This document shows positions 1 through 10,038 of a stretch of 64,000 nt of DNA, piece after piece. The stretch comes from Kuschelorhynchus macadamiae (taxonomy: Eukaryota > Arthropoda > Insecta > Coleoptera > Curculionidae), in assembly GCA_030620095.1 (NCBI GenBank), contig JAUTXW010004483.1, positions 1-64,000 of the forward strand. The letters run 5' to 3'. The number at the start of each line of letters is the position of its first letter. Positions within the stretch are counted from its first letter, which is position 1. The position numbers were made by a program, and so were the translations under genes. The notes below the pieces were generated by a model. That model was not told the DNA's origin. It did no database searches and saw nothing but the letters and a program-made list of their open reading frames with translations.

Positions 1-924
1 AATTCGTATTCTGTTAAGTAATTGTGTAATGTTATTGCCCTCTACTCGTTCAGTTACGGTATTCGCTTCTTATCTTAGCGTTATTGGTGTCTTGTCGTTG
101 CTGTTTCGCCCCTTTGCTTCAAACACCCTTTAAGTATCTGCCGAAAGTAGAGAAACTTCGTCCGTTAAAGCCTGGACAAAGCGTGTGAGGAAGCCGCCAA
201 TATCACTTAATAAAAAAATAACCTTAGTAACTCAAAAGTCATTCATTTCATTAAAAATAAATGGAGCATTCCATTAAGAATAAGAAAAAGGCTACGTGTA
301 GCGAACTGGGAAATTGGCAACAGTGTTGATACCATTTTTCAATTCCGCATGCCCAGAATCCGAATTTTGTAAGCACAACTTTATCGGTTTTGACGACGTT
401 TAAGCATTCCGGTTCTTTATACTAACTCTGTATAGGCAGAGACCTGCTGCTTCTTTCGTATATTCCTGTCTGCAACGTTAATCGAAAGAAACCCGTTTTC
501 CCTACTCCTCCCTAATTATGTTAATAAAATAACCCCCTTAACGACTACATAAAAATAACAATTTATATCGCTGAAAATTATATTATATTTACAACTTAAC
601 CTAAATTATCCATCCAGACTAAACTCACTCCAAGGACTGTTCGGGAAAACAATAGCTTGCGCCACGCATTGTTTTGACTACGGAACCTTGCTGGGGTTGT
701 TAATTATTCCCGCTTGGATTGACGTTTATGTGCTTAAGTTACATCTCTATTTTATCAAGTGAAAAATCATTTTCCAGTTCTGTATGCGGAAATTGCGCGG
801 AACTCTTAATTGCTTTCTTGTAGTGTTTCTTTTGATAATTAAACTTTTAGACAGACGCCATTTCATTAACACCAAAAAGTATTATTTTGTTATTTTATCA
901 ATTTAACTATTATTATAGTTTTCT
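1..924. other. AT-rich stretch, no gene recognised
   Basis: I see no open frame with recognisable motifs, no tRNA-like fold and no clear repeat on either strand. It directly precedes the left inverted repeat of the hAT element. Confidence 0.5.
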
Positions 925-3900
925 TTGGGTGTCTCACGCACGGAAGCTACTCGATTTTACTCCCTTATGGTTAACCTAGATCAAAAATTCAAAAACCCAA
1001 CTAATTTAGAGATTTTTCAGGGCTATCAGAATGACATTAAAAATTCGCGTGTACCCACAACTGCCCTCGTATAGAATTTTACTACTAATTTTACTCATAC
1101 TGAATTTTTAAATAATTCATTAGGACGCCATTTTGTACCGTTATTATGGCTTTATACAAAAACTTTACCATTATCCCTATATATCACACTTTATTTTTGG
1201 ACAAATTTTGAAGACCATCCGATAAGTAGTTTCGTAATAATGATTTTTTTTTAGATTTGTGACGCCGCCATTTTGTTCCGCTTTATTGATTTTTACCAAA
1301 TGTACCCATTTCAACCCTTATTACTATAAAGATCTGCAAAAATCTGGGAGGGTGATTTTTTTACGTTCTCGGCTCGTACGATTTTAAAATGGGGGTTAAA
1401 CAAAAAGAAATCGAATCAAACTATATATACAATCTCGTATACAATATTCAGCATAATACGGGAAGAACGGTCAAATTTAAATTAGAAAAAAATTGCAAAC
1501 ATACGTACCTACCCAATATAAAATAAACAGCTTGATAAACAGTATGTATAGTTCATTGATTATTTGTACAAAAATCCATCCTACGGTTTTTGTTTCTGGC
1601 GAAAACTTCAATCACTCGAGCATTAAAGTGTCATTGAAGAAATCAATTATTTGCTTATCATGGCAAGTGAATTTATTCGATCCTGTTGCATTGTATTTCT
1701 AAACAAAGATTTAATTCTTTTTAATATAGACAAAGAACGTTCACTTTCGACATTGGGTATAGGAATCGAATAGATTAATTTTAATAACAGGATAGTTTCA
1801 CTAAACCATTCAATCAGGTTTCTATCGATAAATAGCTGTAAAATTGCTAATGCGCTTCCTGCATTATGGAAATCTTTTCTGCCATAAATAACACACAACT
1901 TACTTTTAAGCTTTTCCTTCTCAAAAAACTTATAGGTTCGTGTAACTTTATCAAAATTATTTGTGGGAAAATTTTCTTCATATCCCTTAAATATCTCAGA
2001 GAAAAAAAGTTATGATGCTAGAAAATGATCTGTAAACTGAAAGAGATCTTTGGCCTGGTTAATGAGGATATCACACATTGCTTTTGTTGGTGCAAAAAAG
2101 GATATCAACTGATTACGCTTTTGTGGTTGTGAAGTTGGACGATCACGATATTTGTAATAGCGTTGTCAAAACTGTTTAAAAATCCGTTCACTTCAACAGC
2201 ATCCAAAGACTGAGATTGAAATTGTTTAAAAAGGATTTCACAGTGTATTAGTGCAAAAAATGTAAGCCAATAAATACAATGTGCATTATTTAAATAACCC
2301 AATAACGTCACAGGTTCATAAACTGTATTAAAGTCATTTCCGGGGTGTATAATCTACTTTCTGAACAAGTTTTTAGGTGCTATTTGTTTTCATGAACCGT
2401 TCTCACAATACGTGTGTTAAAATTCCTTCTTGTTGCTTGTGCTACGGGAATTCTTTTTTGCTGATCTCGAAAAAAAAGTTGGAAATGCATGTAAATTGGC
2501 AAAACAATTTGCCATATTTGTATTAACACAAACGCTTTTCTGTAAAATTAAATTAAATTGGTGTACATAGAATGTTTATGGATATTCTTTTCTTATAATA
2601 CTTTGTACACCTCCTTCCCTTCCTGACATAACGACCGCTCCGTCATAGCTTTGACGTACTAGTTGATCTGCGGAAATATTAAATAATTCCAACACTTTCT
2701 CTGGCTATGTCATTGACACTATGTGACACAGGTTTTAAGATTTTCCAAAAACATTCGTGAATTTGTCTATTTCGTTCATGTATTAAAATAATAACAAGTT
2801 GCTATTGTGTAGAAATATCAGTGGTTTGATCACACTGAATCGCTACAAACCGCTTTTCTGATACCTGTTTTTATTTCTTCTTGGCCGACTATTAAAATTG
2901 CATTGAATATGTCATTTTGAACTGATTTTAGCGTTCACTTAAAAATATTATTTCCTTAAAAATATTGTTTCATAGCTATATAGATTTCTGATACAAAAAC
3001 CAATAACCTCCTATATATTCCTGGATTTAAACTTTCTGATGACTCGTTATGTCCTCGCAAGGCCAGTTCCAAATTTTCAGGCCAAAATTTTATACAATCG
3101 AAGAAAAATTATAGCGATTTTTCGTAACTTGTTGATTAAAGTCTCTCATCGATTTTCGATAGGCAGAATGTAATAATTGACGAACATCAACATTGCCGAT
3201 ATCCAACGGCTGCAATTCGTTTTTAAAATTAATTTGAGAAGACCCGTGTTTTTTTATTTTTGTGGATAAATGAGATAGATCCCTAGCCTCGTTTTTGTCC
3301 ATTCTCTAGCTGTTTGATTGTTTGAAAAAAAAACTAAACAAGGAAAGCAAAATAAAGCAAGTAACCTCGAAGTTTACTGATACTGTTCAAGTTAAAAAAA
3401 ACGTTTAAACCTTTTAGTTTTTATTATACAATCTTGAACTAAATTACCTCTCTTTCTAACCATATGTATCCGCGTATACTTCGAGCGTTCATTCCAAATA
3501 TTGCACTGGCTAGAGCTTGTTAAAATGAAAATATTTTTCCGAAAATAATTAAAATAATAAAATATCAGGTTATATTTTAATGCTATTCATATGATTTCCC
3601 AATACTCTGTTTTTACAAAATGTTATTGGGTATTCATTGCATAAATGAACCAATGGAAAAATCGCCCCAAGAGTCAATTAGAAAATACAGATTTTTAAAA
3701 AATTTCGCACTGTGTATATTATCAGACTTTTTGAGTGTTAGGAGTGTAGAAAGAATTTTTATGTCTTAGGTTTAAAAACTGCCCTTTCGGATTTACTGGA
3801 TGCGACACCGTAAGCAAAACTTTTGTGCATAATTCTATAAAACTTTCAAGAAATTCACGTTTGAATATTATCATAGCCTACTAGGCGAGTAGTAACTATT

Positions 3901-4127
3901 AATATTCAAATCCGAATAACCCGAATACGAAAAAGAACTCCTCCTTCAGCCCCAACTGTCAAATCACCTTATAACATAAAGGGTGAAAATAATTAAAAAA
4001 CTAAGTTTTCCCGCCATATTTTTTTGGACGACGTTCAATTGTTGTTTTTATGTCATATCACCGGAGAAAACTGCATAAGTAACCATAGGGAGTAAAATCG
4101 AATGACCCGCATACGTGAGACACCCTG
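925..4127 (-). mobile_element. Decayed hAT-type DNA transposon with inverted termini
   Basis: The two ends are inverted copies of each other over about 55 bases. The left end reads GGGTGTCTCACGCACGG and later CGATTTTACTCCC; the right end, read on the opposite strand, is CAGGGTGTCTCACGTATGCG followed by the same CGATTTTACTCCC and TATGGTTA. Between them lie minus-strand remnants of a hAT-family transposase. The size (3.2 kb) fits an autonomous hAT element. No intact 8-bp target duplication is visible, so exact limits are uncertain by a few bases. The class call rests on the enclosed protein remnants. Confidence 0.75.
1647..3302 (-). pseudogene. hAT transposase remnant (DUF4371 / hAT dimerisation type)
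   Basis: Read from 3302 down, the frame breaks repeatedly but keeps the order of a ZMYM-like hAT transposase. There is an N-terminal piece (LLHSAYRKSMRDFNQQV, 3090-3302), then a core near 2800-2870 containing FVAIQCDQTTDIS, where the CD..TD pattern corresponds to the first catalytic aspartate region. A middle piece follows (2105-2311), and the C-terminal dimerisation motif IPNVESERSLSILKRIKS lies at 1647-1898. The protein would bind the element ends and cut and join DNA in the nucleus. Stops and frameshifts make it inactive. No zinc-finger start was found upstream of 3302. Confidence 0.75.
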
Positions 4128-4917
4128 TACAAGGTCTTACCTCATAATTAAACAAATTCTACCTGTAATTCGAGATAGAACAGATAGAAGTTGTAGGAAA
4201 TTACCTAAATCACCAGAATTAATTCATTACAAATATTTTTTTTCAAAAATATATAGTTTGCATATATTTACTTGAGTAGTTTTTCGAAGATTTAGGTTAA
4301 AAAAAATAAATTTTATATCTTTTATAAAAAAAATATTAAGAATAGCACATTCGCATTTTATTCAATTACATATTTTTTTTAATTTTTTTTCTGTTAAATA
4401 CAGGGTGAAATGGAAATTGCATTGTGTATAGGGCGATCATAAAATAAAAGAGTTATAAAAAATGTTAAATTATTAATAGTGTGCTTTGAATTCATATTTA
4501 CATATAAAAATTAATTCTAAACAACTTCTTAATTACCTTTCTGCGTATCTCTAAAAATAAAAATACTTTATTTCGTATACGAAAGTTAAAAGATTAATTT
4601 TTAGAACTTTATTAATTACATTTCTAAGAGCTTTGAGTTACGAAAGAGTCATTTTCCATATTTAATATTTAGATATAAAAATAAATCTCCAACAACTTTT
4701 TTTAATTACTTTTCTGTGTATCTTTATAAAATAAAGATACTCCCCTTAACTTTTGACTTTTTCGAAAATTTGAACACCCTGTATATTAAATATTAAAAAA
4801 ATGTACTTTTTGAGTTTCAAGAAAATAAATAATTTATAAACAGTGAGTTTTTCTTGTAAAGCGAAAAATAAAAAAGTGTTTCCTATCGTAAAACAAACTG
4901 AAGAAATTATAATTCGT
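4128..4917. other. AT-rich spacer with no gene
   Basis: Long A and T runs with short motifs resembling transposon ends (ACAGGGTG near 4402, CACCCTGTAT near 4776). No coding remnant is recognised. Confidence 0.4.
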
Positions 4918-5800
4918 CCTGGGTAGATTCTTCAGACAGTGACTCATCTGTCTCTGATTCCGATCAATTTATAACTGACAATAGAGGTTTACAATTTTTT
5001 GTTTCTCTCTCTCTCTCTTTTTATTGTTTAAAATTAATCCTATGTATTCAACAGCTATCTTCAAACATCATAAAACTATATACCAGGCAGCCAAATAAAT
5101 ATGCCAAAAGCATAAGGCAAAGAGGCAAAAAGATGTTCACACTGGCCTTGAAAGATAACTGAAGATCCATCAGAAGCAAAAGAAATGATAAAATAGCTAA
5201 TGGAAAAATCTGAAGAAACTTAACAATGAACAAAAGTAAAACAAAAATACTCATTATACCAACACAACCAAACAACCAACGCATTATATTAAATAGGACA
5301 GAAATAGAGGTAGGATATCGACAATATGCACAAGACATCAAAGTTAATAAGGAATTTGATGTTTTACTTCAACTTAATGATTTAGACCGAAATATAAGGG
5401 TAAATGGGTAGCTTTTAATAGACTGGGACACATATTAAGAAGTAAAACAGAAGATTTAAGAACATATGACAATAAAGATTCTTTAGCAAATGCGTATTGC
5501 CGGTTTCGACGTAAGGAATTGAGACGTAAGCACTCACCAATAAAACAATGAAGATATTATAAACACAATACTACAGGCAAAATGGCGTTGGACGGACATG
5601 TAACAATAATGGTAACAAGTAACTGGATTGGAAAAACAACAGAATTGAAAGCGTGGGGCGAGAAAAGAAATTCAGGACTCTCAATGATCCGATGGTATGA
5701 TGATATAAGGTATTAGGAAAAATCTGGATGACAGTGGCCCAAGATAGAAACAAGTGAATGAATTTGTCCGCACGACACAGAACAGAGTGATTTTTTAAAT
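4918..5800 (+). pseudogene. Fragment of a non-LTR retrotransposon reverse transcriptase
   Basis: Translated pieces in shifting frames follow the order of the C-terminal half of a non-LTR pol. KMFTLALKD near 5130 fits the 'KLFTLALED' region after the PQG motif. MNKSKTKILI (5226-5256) is the conserved K..KTK stretch after the YADD box. Near 5580-5750 a tail reads KWRWTGHV, then RWYDDI and the remains of a tryptophan-rich end. The catalytic YADD box itself is not seen. The arrangement resembles RTE- or craft-like pols of insects, but the clade is a guess. The fragment is internally deleted and dead. Confidence 0.55.
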
Positions 5801-6720
5801 GATTGTTTGTAATCCTTTTATTATAGGAAAACAAAAGGTAAAAGTTATAAACTTACCCCCTCGGTTTTCTAAAGCATACATATCTATTACATAAAGTACC
5901 CAGTACTTAAGAAATGGGGCATTAACCATATGATTTTTCTTTAAACGCTATATTTACTAGGTTTATCATACATGTGATATACTGAACATTCTAAAAACCA
6001 ACAAATTACATTAATGCTATTAAAAAAATATAACTTTAATATGCCCTATTTTTTTGGAACACCCTGTATATTTCAAAATGTTGGTAAACTATGGGTAATG
6101 CGCTGCAGCCATGTCATTTCTGTTTTAGTATAATCGGCAGTTAAATCTGCCGAAAAGGTTTAGAATCCAAGTTAAAGAGTATAAAATATACTAAAAATAC
6201 CTTTTAGTACACTTGAACAAAGCGCTGTAGCGCTATAGCCACGTCTAAATAAGCCCTATACCTTTTATTGATCAATACTGGTTATATTAGATACTCGTGG
6301 ATCACCCTGTATAAGATTATAATATGTAATGTTAATCATTATTTTTTGTCAAAAATAAGAATAATTTAATAGATATTGATTAAATAGATTATATAAAAAT
6401 GATATTTGCTTGTTATACAGAGTTTTATACAACATCGTGCAAAATTTTGAAAAATTCCAGGCAACCCCAATTTTTCCTATTTAATCTCATAACATTGTTA
6501 AAGTATTTCTCAGTGACAGGGGGGTCATATTTAATTTCCGAGGGGAAGGAGGCCGTTTTTAAAAGACGGTCGTTATAACCGTATGTCGCTAGAAAAAAAA
6601 CATGCACTTACTTTTGAATTTATTTTTGACGCAATTTTAATATTAACCGCACTTGCTCAGGGAACAACTGACAAAAGATCTAGAGAATTAAAAAAAGTTT
6701 ATGCCAAAAAAACTAAAATT
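5801..6720. other. Spacer with no gene recognised
   Basis: Contains short CACCCTGTAT motifs near 6059 and 6303 that look like transposon termini, but no paired partner was identified. The short open frames here have no recognisable features. Confidence 0.35.
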
Positions 6721-6723
6721 TTT

Positions 6724-8129
6724 AAATTGAGCATTACATGGGTTAGCCAACTCGGATCCGAGCCAGACTCCAATGTGAACTCCAATTTAACAACTTGAAT
6801 TTAATTGCTTTTAGCAACTCTGCATATCTATAAAATTCATGTATGTTACTTATTTTGATTTATAGAACACATCTAAATATTTAAAAAACCCATGTGTGCC
6901 AAACAATCCCATGTGTAGTTTTCCTACTAATAAATTAATATGTTTATAAATATTGACCTTTTTGATCACTCTGTATTATGGTTTAACAACAAAAAAAAAA
7001 GAAGAAAAAGTGTGATTTATATTTTCAGATGTTCGCTTTAATTTAAATTAATTAATTTTTAGTCGAATATAACACATATATAAGCTAGTACAACGGAATC
7101 AAAAATGAAAAAAAATAAGACGTTAGCCCACAAACAATATCCGGAATAATCATTACAATATGATGACAAAATACAAATATGATTCTGTCACAAAGGAGAC
7201 TATGACGACAACTTCTATCGGCAAAAACCTACCGACATCCTCGAAAGAAATGGAAACTAGGACATAATAAAGACAATGAACGACCTTACCTGCATCCATC
7301 TTACGAAAAGAAGCGAAAACGAAAATATTATACAGGGTGATCTAAATAGGATATATTGAAATTAATTTGATTGGACCTAAGCCAACATGCACTAAAATAC
7401 ATGAGATTCTGGTCACTATAGGCAAAGTTTTCAATTTTTTAATATATTTTTATACGATTTAAAATAATTAATTTATGATCAACAAAATGTTATGTTGATA
7501 GAGATGACTAATTAAAAACTTGAACTAAACTGTCTAAATTGAGCATTACATGAGTTAGACAACTCGGATCCGAGCCAGTCTCCAAGTGAATTCCAAATTA
7601 ACAACTTCAATTTAATTGCTTTTAGCAACTTTATATACCTATAAAATTCATATTTATGTTACTTATTTTGATTTATAGAATAACATATCTAAATATTAGA
7701 AAAATCAGAGTGTGCAGAACAATCCCATGTGTTTTCCTACTAATAAATTAATATGTTTATAAATATTGACCTTTTTGATCACTCTGTTTTATGGTTTAAC
7801 AACAAAAAAAAGAAGAAAAAGTGTGATTCCTATTTTAAGATGTTAGCTTTAATTGAAATTAATTAATTTTTAGTCGAATATAACACTTATATTTTAGGTA
7901 GTACAACGGAATCAAAAATGAAAAAAAGACGTTAGTCCACAAACAATATCTAGAATAATCATTACAATATGATGACAAAATACAAATATGATCCTGTCAC
8001 AAAGGAAACTGCATGACGACAACTTCTATCGACAAAAACCGAAATCCTCGAAAGATATTGAAACTAGGTCATAATAAAGACAATAAACGATCTTACCTGC
8101 ATCCATCTTACGAAAAGAAGCGAAAACGA
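6724..8129. repeat. 0.6 kb direct repeat, two copies
   Basis: A segment starting AAATTGAGCATTACATG occurs at about 6724-7323 and again at about 7536-8129, in the same orientation and about 0.8 kb apart. Both copies share GGATCCGAGCCAG, GTTTAACAACAAAAAA, TTTTTAGTCGAATATAACAC and the end TCTTACGAAAAGAAGCGAAA. They differ by scattered substitutions and small indels, so the duplication is not recent. The 0.2 kb between them is unrelated AT-rich sequence carrying an ACAGGGTG motif. Nothing in it looks coding. Confidence 0.8.
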
Positions 8130-8139
8130 ATAGATATAC

Positions 8140-8520
8140 TGAAAAGCGCGCGTTATTATCGACTCGCCAATCGGGATAATGCCCCAGGCCAGCCAGGGCA
8201 ACCCAATCCGGCAAGCAAGACCCACTGAACTAATTTCTGAGAGCCGAACTTGACGGCGCGACGCTCGTGAACTGAATCGATCATCGCGCGGCGCGTGCAT
8301 GCCGTCGTCCGGCGCATCGATTAGGAATTACCGCGAAATTTCCTTACTATTTCTCAGAATTTTTGTTTTCGGTTGCATAATTGGGCTAATCTGTGTCAAA
8401 GCCGAACAGGCATGTAGTTTTCGGCAGCAGGAACTTTTCGATTGGAGGCAAAAAAATAGAACAAAGAAACTTGCTCGCGCGTCCGTACCAAATGGCATTG
8501 GAAGAAGCTAACCACAAATA
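8140..8520 (+). other. Isolated GC- and CpG-rich block
   Basis: After kilobases of AT-rich DNA the composition changes abruptly. The block holds many CpG dinucleotides (AAAAGCGCGCG, CGATCATCGCGCGGCGCGTG, CCGTCGTCCGGCGCATCG) and ends before another AT-rich stretch. It starts exactly at the end of the second copy of the upstream direct repeat. Such a change can mark a promoter with a first exon or a terminal part of a mobile element. I cannot tell which from sequence alone. Confidence 0.5.
8299..8511 (+). CDS. Possible first exon or small secreted protein, unknown
   Basis: A 70-codon frame starts at ATG inside the CpG-rich block. Residues 14-35 (ISLLFLRIFVFGCIIGLICVKA) form a hydrophobic segment that ends in V-K-A, a plausible signal peptidase site. 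A short polar stretch with one cysteine and an FDW motif follows. The N-terminal leader is basic (one Arg before Tyr-Arg). I do not recognise a family. It could be a complete small frame, the first exon of a spliced secreted protein (no strong GT donor stands out), or chance. Its setting in a GC-rich island is the main reason to list it. Confidence 0.25.
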   Translation: MPSSGASIRNYREISLLFLRIFVFGCIIGLICVKAEQACSFRQQELFDWRQKNRTKKLARASVPNGIGRS

Positions 8521-8594
8521 CCCAAACAAATGACATTTACTATAATTTATTTTATCTTTTCATTATATAACCGGATCAAAAATATACGTGTATG

Positions 8595-8598
<4 letters not shown>

Positions 8599-8652
<54 letters not shown>
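8599..8652. repeat. (TA)n microsatellite
   Basis: About 54 bases of uninterrupted TA. Confidence 0.95.
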
Positions 8653-8654
<2 letters not shown>

Positions 8655-8798
8655 AGCGTAAATTCTTTTTTGTAATTTAACTGGACGCAAATAATCCAAA
8701 ATTACTTGTTAGAGTTATTAATTGGCTCGACTCTGGTTGTTTATTACAAAGATATGAATAACAAGATATATATAAGATGTATAAAGAAGTATTTTATC

Positions 8799-9167
8799 AG
8801 TTTGTTTTTAAACTGTGAAATATATTTTTAGAAATATTTATAATCAACAGTCAAAGCAATTCGTTAGAACGTGTACAAATTCAAACTCACCAGTATCATA
8901 ACCATTGTTGATCCTGCTGAATATTCTAGTCAGGAACGCTGCGCCATAAGGTTAGAATATTTAGCAGGATCAACAATGGTTATTATACTGGTGGGTGTGA
9001 ATATCTACAAGTTCTAAAGAATTGCTTATCAGTGGTACGATAGCGCAATTGGTTAGAGCAATGGACTAATGATCCAGAGGTGCGGGTTCGATCCCCGCTC
9101 GTACCATAACTTTTGCTGTTGATTATAAATATTTCTAAAAATATATTTCACGATTTAAAAACAAACT
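8799..9167. repeat. Fold-back element with a tRNA-like sequence in one arm
   Basis: Outer arms at 8799-8850 and 9116-9167 are 52-base inverted copies with about two mismatches (AGTTTGTTTTTAAA... against ...TTTAAAAACAAACT). Inner arms at about 8856-8933 and 8955-9030 are also inverted copies (CCAGTATCATAACCATTG against CAATGGTTATTATACTGG), separated by a short spacer. The right arm carries an extra block of roughly 80 bases, the tRNA-like sequence at 9034-9106, which the left arm lacks. A second, half-length copy is at 14058-14290. No protein is encoded. Confidence 0.8.
9034..9106 (+). tRNA. tRNA-Ile-like gene, anticodon AAT, inside a repeat
   Basis: The sequence folds as a cloverleaf. The acceptor stem GGTACGA pairs perfectly with TCGTACC. 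The D arm is GCGC / GAGC (one mismatch), and the anticodon loop CTAATGA gives AAT (Ile) in positions 34-36. The variable loop is 4 nt, the T stem GCGGG / CCCGC is perfect with loop TTCGATC, and the discriminator is A. Box A (TAGCGCAATTGG) and box B (GGTTCGATCC) are good internal Pol III promoters. Positions 27 and 43 do not pair (A/G). There is no encoded CCA. Because it sits in a dispersed fold-back repeat it may be a pseudogene. Confidence 0.6.
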
Positions 9168-9432
9168 TTTGGCTTATACGGGATTAATAATAATATAAGT
9201 TGTAGCACTTGAAAACGTGACTCGATTTACCTATTCCTCGCGTCTCGCCCCGGCTGGTACATTATGGGTACCGGTCGGGTCTCCGGCACATACAAAGTTG
9301 GTCAGGCTTCGAGATCACGCCAGTTTGTTATTGTGTAACATAGTGAGACAAAAATGTTTTTTATTTCTTTGACAAATATGAGCCAATATGCCTATTAGAT
9401 ATTGCTGTGTAGATGGTTGAAAAAAGTATGTT
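9168..9432. other. Spacer, nothing recognised
   Basis: Mixed-composition sequence between the fold-back element and a dispersed repeat; no coding or RNA signal seen. Confidence 0.3.
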
Positions 9433-9551
9433 TTATCAATTCCCTCGTTTCGTCTGTCATGTCGGTCTATCTGTATATCTATTAGTTCGCGACATAACTT
9501 AATACTACTTACCCGATTGACTCCAGGGTTTGACCAAAAATTAAGGGTTAT
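9433..9551. repeat. Dispersed repeat, copy 1
   Basis: Shares its order of motifs with 59891-59996: GTCT-type short repeats (CGTCTGTCATGTCGGTCTAT), then TTACCCGATTGACT and a CAAAAATTAAG segment. The two copies lie 50 kb apart in the same orientation, so this is a dispersed family. Confidence 0.55.
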
Positions 9552-9634
9552 ATGAGGATGACCTAGTAATATGTTAGAGTGGTGTATTATTTGGGGTTAA
9601 GATCCAGTAAAAAAAGCAAGTCTTTTTTTAAATT

Positions 9635-9673
9635 GTCGACGTTTCGCAACTTTATTGTTGCAACCTCAGGACA
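9635..9673 (-). ncRNA. Hammerhead-like ribozyme core, Penelope-type
   Basis: On the minus strand the sequence reads CCTGAGGTT, then GCAAC-AATAAA-GTTGC (a 5-bp stem with a 6-nt loop), then GAAACGTCGAC. The layout CTGA / stem II / GAAA followed by CGTC matches the hammerhead motifs described in termini of Penelope-like elements. The first box is CTGAGGT, not CTGANGA, so one core position is changed. No Penelope protein remnant is next to it. It ends just outside the left terminus of the neighbouring DNA transposon. Confidence 0.35.
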
Positions 9674-10038
9674 CATATCGTCGGCCTCATATGAAAATTG
9701 CCTAAGTACCAAAATGTAAATTTTACAGTACGCGAAAAAAACAGTTTTTATCTAAGAATAATAATAATTCTGCATTTTTCTTTTCTAATTATGTTTTTTT
9801 TTGTGAAAAATAAATTGAGAAATGTTAAAGGAAATGATTTTCTATATTTTGGATAATTTAACGGACTTAGGTAAATATCACATGAAAACTCGTTACCTTT
9901 TTGGACAGACGCAAATTTCATTTAAAAACGCAACCATTTTACCATTAACATTTTTATTAGCTACTTACAAAAGAACAAAACACTATACATTATACTAAAA
10001 AATAATTCTAAATAAAACATTAGCTACAAAAAGAAAGC

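Noticed and set aside
5048..5341. Minus-strand 97-codon hydrophobic frame
   Set aside because: Its opposite strand holds reverse-transcriptase motifs; the hydrophobic look comes from T-rich antisense sequence.
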